In this document: piece after piece, positions 50,257-58,289 of the stretch
Layout of the letters: every line of letters begins with the position of its first letter
Numbering within the stretch: the first letter of the stretch is position 1
Assembly (NCBI GenBank): GCA_021847575.1
Contig: JAJZQO010000009.1
Span: forward strand, 1 to 59,276
Source of the DNA: Bacillota bacterium
GTDB lineage: Bacteria; Bacillota; Sulfobacillia; JAJZYS01; JAJYTV01
Length of the DNA stretch: 59,276 bases
Direction: 5' to 3'
The notes under the pieces: generated by a model
Told to the model about the DNA's origin: nothing
The model's input: only the letters and a program-made list of their open reading frames with translations
Database searches by the model: none
Made by a program: the position numbers and the translations under genes

Positions 50257-50805
50257 TTACTCCACCCTGCTGCGCCGGGTCTCGGGGCTGATGTGGTTAA
50301 TCTCGATGCGCACCTGGACGACAGGCATGCCGATCACGCGCTGCACCTGCGTCCGGATGGCATCCTGGATGGTCGCGGACAGTTCGGTGACCGGTTCCCC
50401 CGGTCCGACCGTCGCGCGCACGCGCACCGCGAGCCCGTCCTCCCAGCGCTCCATCACGGCGCTGGCGTCGCGCACCCCCGCGACATTGCGCACAAGTCGC
50501 TGCACCATGCCTTCAACGGCATGCACCGAGATGCGCACGTCGCCGAGGGCGAGTTCGTGCTTGATCGCGCGCCGGCGCGGCGAGCCGAAGATGCCGACGC
50601 CCACCAGCCGGACGCTCACAATGACCAGCACGAGGCCGATCAGGCCGATCTCTATCCTGCCCGGGATGGTGAGAGCGCTTGTCCGAATGAACTCCAAGGG
50701 AGTGAACCAGCCGAAGGCGATCAGGATCAGCCCGAGCGATGCGATGCCCAGGCTGATGGTGTAGATGGCGAGGATCACGCGGTCGAAGTAGCCGACGATC
50801 TTCAC
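50257..50805 (-). CDS. amaP: Alkaline shock membrane anchor AmaP
   Basis: A 182-residue protein with two N-terminal membrane segments (VILAIYTISLGIASLGLILI, IEIGLIGLVLVIVSVRLVG) followed by an Asp23-like soluble domain. In Staphylococcus AmaP holds Asp23 at the membrane. Here it follows asp23 by 88 bp and precedes DUF2273. Confidence 0.85.
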   Translation of the reverse strand: MKIVGYFDRVILAIYTISLGIASLGLILIAFGWFTPLEFIRTSALTIPGRIEIGLIGLVLVIVSVRLVGVGIFGSPRRRAIKHELALGDVRISVHAVEGMVQRLVRNVAGVRDASAVMERWEDGLAVRVRATVGPGEPVTELSATIQDAIRTQVQRVIGMPVVQVRIEINHISPETRRSRVE

Positions 50806-50893
50806 GCTTTACCCCCACCGGCGTGGGGACACCCCTCCTGCGCCTGCGTTCCAGGCATTCGATCTGGGAAGCCGCAACAAAAAGCCGGTTCTG

Positions 50894-51289
50894 TCACTTG
50901 ACGCGCTGCGCTTCCAGCTCAGTCTCTGCGAAGGCGACGCCCTGGATATGCACATTGACCTCGACGACCTTAAGCCCCGTCATCGACTCGACTGCCGTTT
51001 TGACGCGCTCCTGCACGCGCTGGGCCACCTCGGGGATGCGCGCGCCGTAGTCGACGAGCACGTAGAGGTCGATCGCGGCCTCCCTCTCCCCGACTTCCAC
51101 CTTGACGCCGCGCTGGAGGTGCTTGATGCCGAGCCTTTCGGTGAGTCCCGAGGCGATGCCGCCGGCCATGCCGGCAATGCCCTCGACCTCCGTCGCCGCC
51201 ATCCCCGCGATGACCGACACGACGTCGTCGGCAATGCGCACGGCACCCGTATCGTCTCCCGACGCAGGCAGTACCTCGTACTCCTCCAA
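50894..51289 (-). CDS. asp23: Asp23/Gls24 envelope stress protein
   Basis: A 131-residue Asp23-domain protein: GAVRIADDVVSVIAGMAATEVEG near the N-terminus (first part RIADDVVSVIAGMAAT), GVKVEVGEREAAIDLYVLVD and the C-terminal VNVHIQG. At this locus (accC-asp23-nusB) B. subtilis has yqhY, linked to acetyl-CoA carboxylase control. TTG 51289 is chosen because a TATAAT box overlaps the upstream ATG (51310) and AGGGGG lies 12 bp before the TTG; the ATG remains an alternative. Confidence 0.88.
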   Translation of the reverse strand: MEEYEVLPASGDDTGAVRIADDVVSVIAGMAATEVEGIAGMAGGIASGLTERLGIKHLQRGVKVEVGEREAAIDLYVLVDYGARIPEVAQRVQERVKTAVESMTGLKVVEVNVHIQGVAFAETELEAQRVK

Positions 51290-51308
51290 AAGGATCCACC
51301 CCCTAGAC

Positions 51309-51335
51309 ATTATACTACCTGCCTAAGTGCACCAA
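51309..51335 (-). promoter_or_regulatory. Candidate promoter of asp23-amaP-nusB operon
   Basis: TTGGTG (51330-51335), 15-bp spacer and a perfect TATAAT (51309-51314) on the minus strand. The spacer is short, but the hexamers are good. The -10 overlaps the first in-frame ATG of asp23. Confidence 0.5.
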
Positions 51336-51659
51336 TGCCACAGCGGCGCCACACGCGCCCGGGAGACGCCTGAAAGAACCTCCGCCCCGCGTCGCGGGCA
51401 GCGGCAGGGACCGCAAGGATCCCTGCCGTGGCCGGCACCTCCGTTTTTGAACTCGCGGGCCCGCCGGCGGAGGCCCTCTCGACCGGCCCGACCAGCGCGG
51501 GCACGTGGAGCCCCGCAACAGGTCAGGCCACCCTCGCTTGGCAGTGGTCGCCGCCCGCACTTCGACCCCCTTGCGCCTGGGCGGTGCAACCCACGCCCAA
51601 TGCGCTGGCATTCGACGCGTGCACATGCCCTAAGAGAGCTGCAGGCACCTGCGAGATGT
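51311..51659. other. 349-bp gap, one hairpin
   Basis: Between the PLP-enzyme stop and the asp23 promoter. A stem GGCAGGGA/TCCCTGCC (51403-51427, 9-base loop) is the only clear structure. It has no adjacent T-run on the minus strand. No ORF, tRNA or known RNA motif was recognised. Confidence 0.45.
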
Positions 51660-52853
51660 CTAAAGGCCCTTCAGCGCCGCTGAGAGATCTGCGATCAGAT
51701 CTGCGGTCTCCTCGATGCCGACCGAGTAGCGGATCAACCCCTCGGGGATGCCGAGCGCAGCGCGCTCGGCCTCGGACAGTTCGACGTGGCTCGTCGTACG
51801 CGGCGGACCGGCCACCGTCTCCACCGCGCCGAGGTTCGCTGCCAGGTGCGCGTACGTGAGCTGCGGCAGGAATCGGCGGACGGCCCCGAACCCGCCCTTG
51901 AGCGCGAACGAGAGCACGCCGCCGAACCCCTCCATCTGCCTCGCCGCGACCTCGTGGTGCGGGTGGCTTTCGAGGCCCGGGTAGAAGACGGCCTCGACCT
52001 GGTCCTGCGCCTGCAGGTAGCGCGCGATCTCGAGCGCGCTCCGGTTCTGCTGGCGCACCCTCAGGCCGAGCGTCTTGAGGCCCCGCAAGATGAGATAGGC
52101 GGCTTCGGGATGTAGCGTTGCGCCGTTGATCTCGCGGAAGTGGTAGACCTCGCGCACGAGGTCGGCCCTGCCGCAGAGGATGCCGCCCAGCGCGTCGGCG
52201 TGGCCACCGAGGAACTTGGTGGCGCTGTGCACGGCAAGGTCCGCGCCGAGCGCCAAGGGGTGCTGGTTCACGGGCGTCGCGAAGGTGTTGTCCACCACAA
52301 CGATGGCGCCCTGCCTGTGCGCCGCCGCGCTCAGCCGTGCGATGTCGAGCACCTTGAGCGTGGGGTTGGTGGGCGTCTCGAGGTACAGCAGCTTGCAGCC
52401 CCGGTTTATCTCGGCCTCGATGGCGGCATGGTCGCCCGTATCGCAGAGAGCGACCTCCACCTTGAACTTCGGCAGGAACTCGAGGAAGAGCTTGCTGGTT
52501 CCGCCGTAGGTGTCCTTGATCGAGACGACCCGGTCCCCTGGCGCGAGCAGAGCCAGCAGTGTGCCGCTGATCGCGGCCATGCCCGTGGCGAAACTCGTCG
52601 CGGCCTCGGCACCCTCCATGAGGCGCATCTTCTCTTCGAGCACCGCGACCGTCGGATTCGTGTTGCGCCCGTAGATATGGCCCTGCCGCTTGCCGAGCGC
52701 GACCTCGTACCACTCGTCCACGTCTTCGTAGCCGAACGCCACACTGTGCACCACAGGCACCTGCGTCGCCCGGTCGACCAGGTACCGGTCCTCGCCCGCC
52801 CAGACCGCCTTCGTGTCCATGTGCGCGTCCCGCACGTCTCCTCTGCCCAACAT
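51660..52853 (-). CDS. Cys/Met-metabolism PLP-dependent enzyme
   Basis: A 397-residue transsulfuration-family enzyme (cystathionine gamma-synthase, cystathionine lyase or methionine gamma-lyase type). Features are YGRNTNPTVAVLEEKM, the Tyr/Gly region DTYGGTSKLF, YLETPTNPTLKVLDI, and the PLP lysine in HSATKFLGGHADALGG. Reaction type cannot be fixed from sequence alone. ATG 52853 follows GAGGAGGG. It is an insertion relative to the usual accC-asp23 order. Confidence 0.88.
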   Translation of the reverse strand: MLGRGDVRDAHMDTKAVWAGEDRYLVDRATQVPVVHSVAFGYEDVDEWYEVALGKRQGHIYGRNTNPTVAVLEEKMRLMEGAEAATSFATGMAAISGTLLALLAPGDRVVSIKDTYGGTSKLFLEFLPKFKVEVALCDTGDHAAIEAEINRGCKLLYLETPTNPTLKVLDIARLSAAAHRQGAIVVVDNTFATPVNQHPLALGADLAVHSATKFLGGHADALGGILCGRADLVREVYHFREINGATLHPEAAYLILRGLKTLGLRVRQQNRSALEIARYLQAQDQVEAVFYPGLESHPHHEVAARQMEGFGGVLSFALKGGFGAVRRFLPQLTYAHLAANLGAVETVAGPPRTTSHVELSEAERAALGIPEGLIRYSVGIEETADLIADLSAALKGL

Positions 52854-52885
52854 CAGGCCCTCCTCTGCCTTCCACCCATCCCATC

Positions 52886-52926
52886 AAAAGAGCAGGCGGG
52901 ACGCCGATCGCCACGGCGTTCCCGCC
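52886..52926 (-). terminator. Terminator after accC
   Basis: A hairpin with arms GGCGGGA-CGCCG and CGGCG-TTCCCGCC (52895-52926, one bulged base) lies 48 bp beyond the accC stop. On the minus strand it is followed by TGCTCTTTTG, a short T-tract. Confidence 0.7.
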
Positions 52927-52973
52927 TTGTCCACAGCCGCTCCGGACCAGCGGGCCCCTAGGCAGCCGGTCGC

Positions 52974-54323
52974 TCAGCCCTGCTGCAAGAAGCCCGCCGC
53001 AAGCCGCCGCTCAAGGAAATTGATGTCGATGTTGCCCGCGCAAAACTCGGGGTCCTCCAGGATCGCGAGATGCAGCGGGATGGTCGTCTTGACACCCTCG
53101 ATCCGCATCTCCGTCAGGGCCCGCCGCATGCGGGCGATCGCCTCGGGGCGGGTGCGCCCCCACGTCATCAGCTTGCCGATCATGGAGTCGTAGTAGGAGG
53201 TCACCTGCGATCCCGCGCGCACGCCGAAGTCGACCCGCACTCCGAAGCCGCCCGGCGAGACAAGGGTCTCGATCGTGCCCGGAGACGGCCGGAAGTCCTG
53301 CAGCGGGTCCTCGGCGTTGATGCGGCACTCGATCGCATGGCCGACGGGCTGCACATAGTCGTCAGGCACGCTCAGGTGCTCGCCCATGGCCACCAGCAGC
53401 TGCTCCTTGACGATGTCGACGCCGGTCACGAGCTCCGAGACCCCGTGCTCGACCTGGATGCGCGTGTTCATCTCCATGAAGTAGAAGTTGCCGCTCTTGT
53501 CGAGCAGGAACTCCACGGTGCCGGCGTTCTCGTAGTTGACGGCCAGCGCAGCCCGGCGCGCCGCCTCCTCCATGCGCAGGCGCAGGTCGGCGTCCAGGGC
53601 TACGGAAGGCGCCTCCTCCAAGAGCTTCTGGCGTCGGCGCTGCAGGGAGCTCTCCCGCTCTCCGAGGGCCGCCACCCGCCCATGGCGGTCGGCGATCACC
53701 TGGATCTCGATGTGGCGCGGATCCTCAAGGAATTTCTCGATGTAGAGCGAGCCGTCGCCGAAACTCGACTGCGCCTCGCTCGCGGCGCGTTCGAGCGCCG
53801 TCTCGAGTTCACCGCTCTCCTGGACGACGCGAATGCCGCGTCCGCCGCCGCCCGCCGACGCCTTGACGAGCAGCGGATAGCCGATGCGGGCCGCGACGGC
53901 CTGCGCCTCGGCGAGATCCTGCACGACCCCGTCGCTTCCCGGCACGACCGGGACATCGGCCTGCCGCATGGTCTCCTTCGCCTGTGCCTTGACGCCCATG
54001 CGCTCGATCGCTTCCGGCTGCGGTCCCACGAACTGCACGCCCCAAAGGCGGCAGACCGCCGAGAACGCGGCGTTCTCGGCAAGAAAGCCGTAGCCGGGGT
54101 GCACCATGTCCGCGCCGGACTGCGTCACTACATTCATGATCGTCGGGATGTGCAGGTAGCTCCGCCTTGCGGGAGCCGGCCCGACAGGATAGGCCTCGTC
54201 GGCGAGTTCGACGTGCTGCGCGCCCTCGTCCGCCTCGGAGTAGATGGCGACGGTCCGCAGACCGAGCTCGCGGCATGCGCGAATGACCCGGACGGCGATC
54301 TCGCCGCGGTTTGCGACCAGCAC
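52974..54323 (-). CDS. accC: Biotin carboxylase
   Basis: A 449-residue ATP-grasp enzyme that carboxylates biotin on BCCP for acetyl-CoA carboxylase. VHPGYGFLAENAAFS, the Gly-rich loop KASAGGGGRGIRVV, MEMNTRIQVEHGVSELVTG and ECRINAEDP are diagnostic. The listed GTG is 16 bp from GGGAGGG (54340-54346); an ATC at 54332 is 7 bp away and would restore the usual start (x-H-K-V-L-V-A-N-R). accB, its normal partner, is missing between spoIIIAH and accC. Confidence 0.94.
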   Translation of the reverse strand: MLVANRGEIAVRVIRACRELGLRTVAIYSEADEGAQHVELADEAYPVGPAPARRSYLHIPTIMNVVTQSGADMVHPGYGFLAENAAFSAVCRLWGVQFVGPQPEAIERMGVKAQAKETMRQADVPVVPGSDGVVQDLAEAQAVAARIGYPLLVKASAGGGGRGIRVVQESGELETALERAASEAQSSFGDGSLYIEKFLEDPRHIEIQVIADRHGRVAALGERESSLQRRRQKLLEEAPSVALDADLRLRMEEAARRAALAVNYENAGTVEFLLDKSGNFYFMEMNTRIQVEHGVSELVTGVDIVKEQLLVAMGEHLSVPDDYVQPVGHAIECRINAEDPLQDFRPSPGTIETLVSPGGFGVRVDFGVRAGSQVTSYYDSMIGKLMTWGRTRPEAIARMRRALTEMRIEGVKTTIPLHLAILEDPEFCAGNIDINFLERRLAAGFLQQG

Positions 54324-54405
54324 CTTGTGGATGGATCATCCCTCCCTGGTTGAACAAAAGGAGGTTCGCCCGTCCGAATGGCGATTCCTTCACTCCGCCC
54401 CGCCG

Positions 54406-54912
54406 TCACTCGCCAGGCACGATGCGGATGGCTTCGGCCGGCAGTCCTGTCACGTTCTCCACGGCGGCCGCGATCTCGAGTACCTGGCTCAGGGCCAGCT
54501 TGCGATTGGCAAGCGTCACCTCAGCCTGTCCCGACGTGATGAGCGTCGCCGCCGTGAAGCCCCGCGCGGCAAGTTCGGCGTCGGTTTCCTGCTCGACCCG
54601 CATCACCCGCGTCAGGTCCGCCGCCTGGTCGCCGGCCACCTGCCTGGACTGCTCGCTCGCGGCCACCTCGGCGATCTGCGTCAGCTCGGCGAGCGAGCGG
54701 CTCTGCGTCTGGTCCCGCGAGAGGCGCAGGTTGACGATGGCAGCGGTGTCGAGCGACGGCGGCAGGCTGGTGCGGGTCAGGGCCTGCGTGGCCCCGGGCG
54801 GCGGCAGTTCCGCCTGGGGATGCTGCCGCCACCAGAGGTAGACGACGATCACGAGCAGAAGGCCGACGAGCAGAGCGAGCCGCCATGCGCGCTCCCGATC
54901 CAGGCGCGGCAT
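54406..54912 (-). CDS. spoIIIAH: Stage III sporulation protein AH
   Basis: A 168-residue protein with one N-terminal membrane segment (LALLVGLLLVIVVYLWW) and a C-terminal YscJ/FliF-like domain facing the intermembrane space, where it pairs with forespore SpoIIQ. The domain ends in ENVTGLPAEAIRIVP. It is the last gene of the spoIIIA operon; an 82-bp gap follows. Confidence 0.92.
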   Translation of the reverse strand: MPRLDRERAWRLALLVGLLLVIVVYLWWRQHPQAELPPPGATQALTRTSLPPSLDTAAIVNLRLSRDQTQSRSLAELTQIAEVAASEQSRQVAGDQAADLTRVMRVEQETDAELAARGFTAATLITSGQAEVTLANRKLALSQVLEIAAAVENVTGLPAEAIRIVPGE

Positions 54913-55472
54913 CAGCGGCCGCCTCCCGCCGGCAGTACCTCGATCGCATACGCCGGCAGGTCGAGGAGCGCCTCGGCCGCCTGGGTGAGCTCCTCGCGCA
55001 CGACCGGGTCCGTGGCGCCGGAGGCGACGATCAGCGCCCCGACCACCTTCGGCGCGGTCTCCTGCGTCAGCACAGGTGCCTGGTTCGAGCCCGACGTCGC
55101 GAGCGTCGTCTGGTTGGTAGTATCGACCGATTGGCCGCTGCCGCTGCCAGTCGTCTGGCGCCGCGACGTCTGGTTGAACGCGTAGATCCAGCCCGGGCCA
55201 CCGCGCAGGCTCAGGCTGACGCGCACCTCGCCGGCCCCCTGGACGGCCGAGAGCGCCGACTGGATGGAACCCGCAAGCGCCTGCTGGTAGTTGATGATGT
55301 CCTGACCGGGGACCGAGGTGGCGGCCGGCTGGCTCGATGACGCCGCGGGAGCGCTGGTCGGCGACGCGCTGTAGAAGGTCGAGACGATGAGCAGGACCGC
55401 CGCCGCGGCGATGCCGAGCACGAGCCATGTGCGCAGCTTGCGCAGGTCGAGGCCGTCCAACATGCCCTTCAA
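54912..55472 (-). CDS. spoIIIAG: Stage III sporulation protein AG
   Basis: A 186-residue protein with one membrane segment (WLVLGIAAAAVLLIVSTFY), a Ser/Ala-rich linker and a ring-building domain that forms the large secretion-like ring of the feeding-tube channel. GALIVASGATDPVVREEL is conserved. TTG 55472 overlaps the spoIIIAF stop and is 9 bp after GGAGG; an ATG three codons later is the alternative. Confidence 0.92.
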   Translation of the reverse strand: MKGMLDGLDLRKLRTWLVLGIAAAAVLLIVSTFYSASPTSAPAASSSQPAATSVPGQDIINYQQALAGSIQSALSAVQGAGEVRVSLSLRGGPGWIYAFNQTSRRQTTGSGSGQSVDTTNQTTLATSGSNQAPVLTQETAPKVVGALIVASGATDPVVREELTQAAEALLDLPAYAIEVLPAGGGR

Positions 55473-55981
55473 GGTGCCAAGCCTCCTTCGCTTGAATCTA
55501 CGCGCACAGCAGCGGGCGAAATGCCGAGCGCCGTGGCCACCGCCTGCGCTACCGCCTGGCGCCTGGCCGTCGAGGGCTGCCCGCGCAGGGTGACACGCGC
55601 CTCCGCGGGCTGATCGCCGGGCCCGATCGAGACGGTGACGGATGCGGCGGATCTGCCTGCCACGGACTGCGCAGCGGCTTCCCCGACGCTGGACATCTCC
55701 CTGCGGTAGGCGGTCATCGTCTGGCCTTCCTCCTGGCTGCGCAGCAGGACGCCTTGCTGCAGGAGACCCTGGACGTCCGGATCGTGCCAGTAGCTGCCAG
55801 TAAGGGTGGGCAGACGCTGTCGCCAGAGCGTTGCGATGGGCTGCAGCACCGCCATCATCAGCATCAGCCCGATCACGAGCCGCGTGTAGCGGCGCATGGT
55901 GCTCGCCGGCTGCATGGCTTCGAGAAGCCAGCCGAACAGCGCGACGACGAGGATCCCCCTGAGCCACGCCAGCCAGTCCAT
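55469..55981 (-). CDS. spoIIIAF: Stage III sporulation protein AF
   Basis: A 170-residue protein with two N-terminal membrane segments (LRGILVVALFGWLLEAMQP, YTRLVIGLMLMMAVLQPI) and a soluble ring-like domain. Position between spoIIIAE and spoIIIAG and the length fit the family. Confidence 0.92.
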   Translation of the reverse strand: MDWLAWLRGILVVALFGWLLEAMQPASTMRRYTRLVIGLMLMMAVLQPIATLWRQRLPTLTGSYWHDPDVQGLLQQGVLLRSQEEGQTMTAYRREMSSVGEAAAQSVAGRSAASVTVSIGPGDQPAEARVTLRGQPSTARRQAVAQAVATALGISPAAVRVDSSEGGLAP

Positions 55982-57150
55982 CAGCCCCAGGCCCCCTTGC
56001 CCGCAGCGAAGACGATCGTCATGGAGATGAAGAACATGACGCCGGCCGCTCCGAGGGCCATGGCCAGGTGCCCGAGGCTGGTCGAGAACTGGGAGAGCGC
56101 GTTGACGATCGTCCGGCTGCCGATCGGTGCCAAAACGCCCGCCGACAGGCGGAAAATCAGGATGAGCACCAGGAGCTTCAGGATCGGCACGACGATCAGG
56201 TAGCCGACGGCGAGCAGCCCGACCACCCCGACCGCGTCCTTAAGGAGATAGGTGGAGCCGAAGACCGCCTCCGCGGCATCGGAGAACAGCTTGCCGACCA
56301 CCGGAATGAAAGTGTTCGCGAGGAATTTGCCCGACCTGAGCGCAACGCCGTCCATCACCGGCCCTGCGGCGCCGTAGACGGCGATCAGGCCCACGAACAG
56401 CGTCAGGGCCGCGCCGGTCGTCCAGAGTCCCACCTGGCGCAGCAGTGTGGCGATGCCGCTCAGCTGGAAGCCCGAAACCTGTCCGATCACTTCGAGTACG
56501 ACGCCTGCGATCAGTGCAGGCACCACGAGTCCTTTGATGATGGCCGCGATCACGTTGATCGCCACCAGCATGAGCGGGTGGAAGAGGCCTGCGGTCATGA
56601 ACGCCCCGACGCCCGCAAGAAGCATGGTGACGAGCGGCAACATGGACTGCATCAGCCCGACCATCAATCCGACGCTCTGCTCGACGAGCCGCGCCGCGTT
56701 GTAGAAGGCGTCGAGCGCCAGCACGGCCAGGGCGAGGTAGACGGCGGCCGTGGCGAAGCGGCTGACCTCCTGGCGGTCGAAGCTGTCGGCGAGGAGTTCC
56801 AGCACGGCGGCGACGACGCCAAGCGCCAGGAGTTCGCCCAGCAGTCTGGTCTCCTGCACGAGGTCGCCTGCCGCGAGACCCCAGATGCCCCGCACGAGGG
56901 TCGCCGGTGCGTAGGCGCCACCACCATGGGCCATGCCGGAGATCACCTTGCCGATGTCCAGTGCGGGCAGCTTGCCGGCGGTGGCCTTGTTGACCTCGTC
57001 GAGGTAGGCATTGAGAGGCGACGACTGGACGGTGCCGTAGGCCGGGCTGAGCGTGGCCGAGGGCATGGGCAGGGGCGCGGCAGCGTAGGCGAACTGCGCG
57101 CCGCCCAACAGGAGCAGGCCCGCGAGCAGGCCTGCCTTCAACAACCTCAC
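55981..57150 (-). CDS. spoIIIAE: Stage III sporulation protein AE
   Basis: A 389-residue polytopic membrane protein with a signal-like N-terminus (LLAGLLLLGGAQFAYAA), then 7-8 hydrophobic segments. It is proposed as export-apparatus component of the SpoIIIA-SpoIIQ channel. GTG 57150 overlaps the spoIIIAD stop (GTGA). The frame runs further upstream but that part is Arg/Pro-rich and lies over spoIIIAD-AB. Confidence 0.94.
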   Translation of the reverse strand: MRLLKAGLLAGLLLLGGAQFAYAAAPLPMPSATLSPAYGTVQSSPLNAYLDEVNKATAGKLPALDIGKVISGMAHGGGAYAPATLVRGIWGLAAGDLVQETRLLGELLALGVVAAVLELLADSFDRQEVSRFATAAVYLALAVLALDAFYNAARLVEQSVGLMVGLMQSMLPLVTMLLAGVGAFMTAGLFHPLMLVAINVIAAIIKGLVVPALIAGVVLEVIGQVSGFQLSGIATLLRQVGLWTTGAALTLFVGLIAVYGAAGPVMDGVALRSGKFLANTFIPVVGKLFSDAAEAVFGSTYLLKDAVGVVGLLAVGYLIVVPILKLLVLILIFRLSAGVLAPIGSRTIVNALSQFSTSLGHLAMALGAAGVMFFISMTIVFAAGKGAWG

Positions 57151-57533
57151 AGCCCCACCCCCAGCACGAGATGCACGAGCGCCCCGACGATCGGAACCGC
57201 CAGCACGAGGATGAGCACCTTGCCACCGAGCTCCACCTTCTGGGCGAGGGCGCCCTCGTTGGCGTCGCGCGCCACCTGGGCGGCGAACTCGGCGAGGTAA
57301 GCGATGCCGATCACCCGCAGCACGACATCGATGTAGAGGAGGCGCACATGGGCGAGCGCCGCCAGTTCGTCGATCAGCCTGAGGGCCTGCGCGAGCTGCG
57401 GCAAGATGAGCAGGAAGAGCACCACGCCGGCCGCGAGCGAGACCAGCACGGCGAACTCCGACCGCTCCCGGCGCAGGACGCTGATCAGCACCACGCCTGC
57501 CAGCGCGATGCCGACGAATTGGACGATGGCCAG
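57147..57533 (-). CDS. spoIIIAD: Stage III sporulation protein AD, CTG start
   Basis: A 128-residue membrane protein with about four hydrophobic segments. The family N-terminus (IVQIVGLGLIATxLS in B. subtilis) is found here as AIVQFVGIALAGVVLISVL, which requires starting at CTG 57533. GGGGGAGG lies 9 bp before it. The first standard start (GTG 57497 or 57494) would delete 12 conserved residues and has no ribosome site. RIIGIAYLAEF-type sequence (RVIGIAYLAEFAAQ) confirms the family. Confidence 0.9.
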   Translation of the reverse strand: MAIVQFVGIALAGVVLISVLRRERSEFAVLVSLAAGVVLFLLILPQLAQALRLIDELAALAHVRLLYIDVVLRVIGIAYLAEFAAQVARDANEGALAQKVELGGKVLILVLAVPIVGALVHLVLGVGL

Positions 57534-57551
57534 AGGGGACGACCTCCCCCG

Positions 57552-57752
57552 TCAGAGATTGAAGAGCGTCTTCACCGATGAGAAGAGCTGCGTCAGGAGA
57601 TCCACCACCACCATGAACACGAGGGCGACACCGGCCAGGGTGATGAGATGTCCGATCTCGTCCTTGCCCGCCTTGGCCAGCACCGTATGGATGACCGCCA
57701 CCAGGATGCCGACGGCGGCGAGCTTGAAGATCAGGTCGATATTGATGTCCAC
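57552..57752 (-). CDS. spoIIIAC: Stage III sporulation protein AC
   Basis: A 66-residue protein with two membrane segments (LIFKLAAVGILVAVIHTVL, LITLAGVALVFMVVVDLL) and the conserved GKDEIGHL loop between them. GTG start with GGGGAGGG at 7 bp. Related to SpoIIIAD and placed directly before it. Confidence 0.94.
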   Translation of the reverse strand: MDINIDLIFKLAAVGILVAVIHTVLAKAGKDEIGHLITLAGVALVFMVVVDLLTQLFSSVKTLFNL

Positions 57753-57770
57753 GCCACATCCCTCCCCGTC

Positions 57771-58289
57771 TCAGAGCAGAACGAGAGCCAAGGCGACACC
57801 GGCCACGGCACCGAGGGTGCGCCACATCCGCCCGCCGCGGACGCTTTCGTCCGCTGCCGCTCGCCGCTGCAACTCGAGCCGCTCCTGGCAGCGCAGGAAG
57901 AAGCCGCGGTGCTCGTCGCGCCCGAACCGGCCGAGCTGCTCGCCGAGCTCCAGGAGCGGAGATGTGTCGTCGGCAGTCAGGCAGCTGCGGGGCCGCAGGC
58001 GCTCGAGTTCGGTTCGCCAAGCCTCCGCCAGCAGCACGTGTCCCTCTAGCCGGCTCGCGAGTCCGGCCGCAAATTCCCGGACAAGACCCTTGGCCGAGCG
58101 CGTCGCCGAGCGCAAGGCCTGACCGAGCGGCACTGCGGAGTACGAGACATCGCTCGCGAGCATCGCCAGCAGGGCCTGCCAGGCGGCGATCTCCAGAACG
58201 CGGCGGCGCTGGCGGTCGGCGAGCAGCGAGCCGATCTCGAAGCCCGCGAGCGCGATCGTAAGACTGAGGGCAATGCGCAGCGCGATCAT
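57771..58289 (-). CDS. spoIIIAB: Stage III sporulation protein AB
   Basis: A 172-residue protein with N- and C-terminal membrane segments and a helical soluble middle resembling GspF-type proteins. LGRFGRDEHRGFFLRCQE is conserved. Its ATG overlaps the spoIIIAA stop (ATGA). Confidence 0.93.
   Translation of the reverse strand: MIALRIALSLTIALAGFEIGSLLADRQRRRVLEIAAWQALLAMLASDVSYSAVPLGQALRSATRSAKGLVREFAAGLASRLEGHVLLAEAWRTELERLRPRSCLTADDTSPLLELGEQLGRFGRDEHRGFFLRCQERLELQRRAAADESVRGGRMWRTLGAVAGVALALVLL

Noticed and set aside
52854-52973. Possible S-box upstream of the Cys/Met PLP enzyme
   Set aside because: The only strong structure is a simple hairpin with T-tract that fits termination of accC; no SAM-riboswitch core was found.
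57151-58020. Upstream extension of the spoIIIAE frame to 679 residues
   Set aside because: It lies over spoIIIAD, AC and AB, has no homology, and GTG 57150 gives the normal protein with its signal-like N-terminus.
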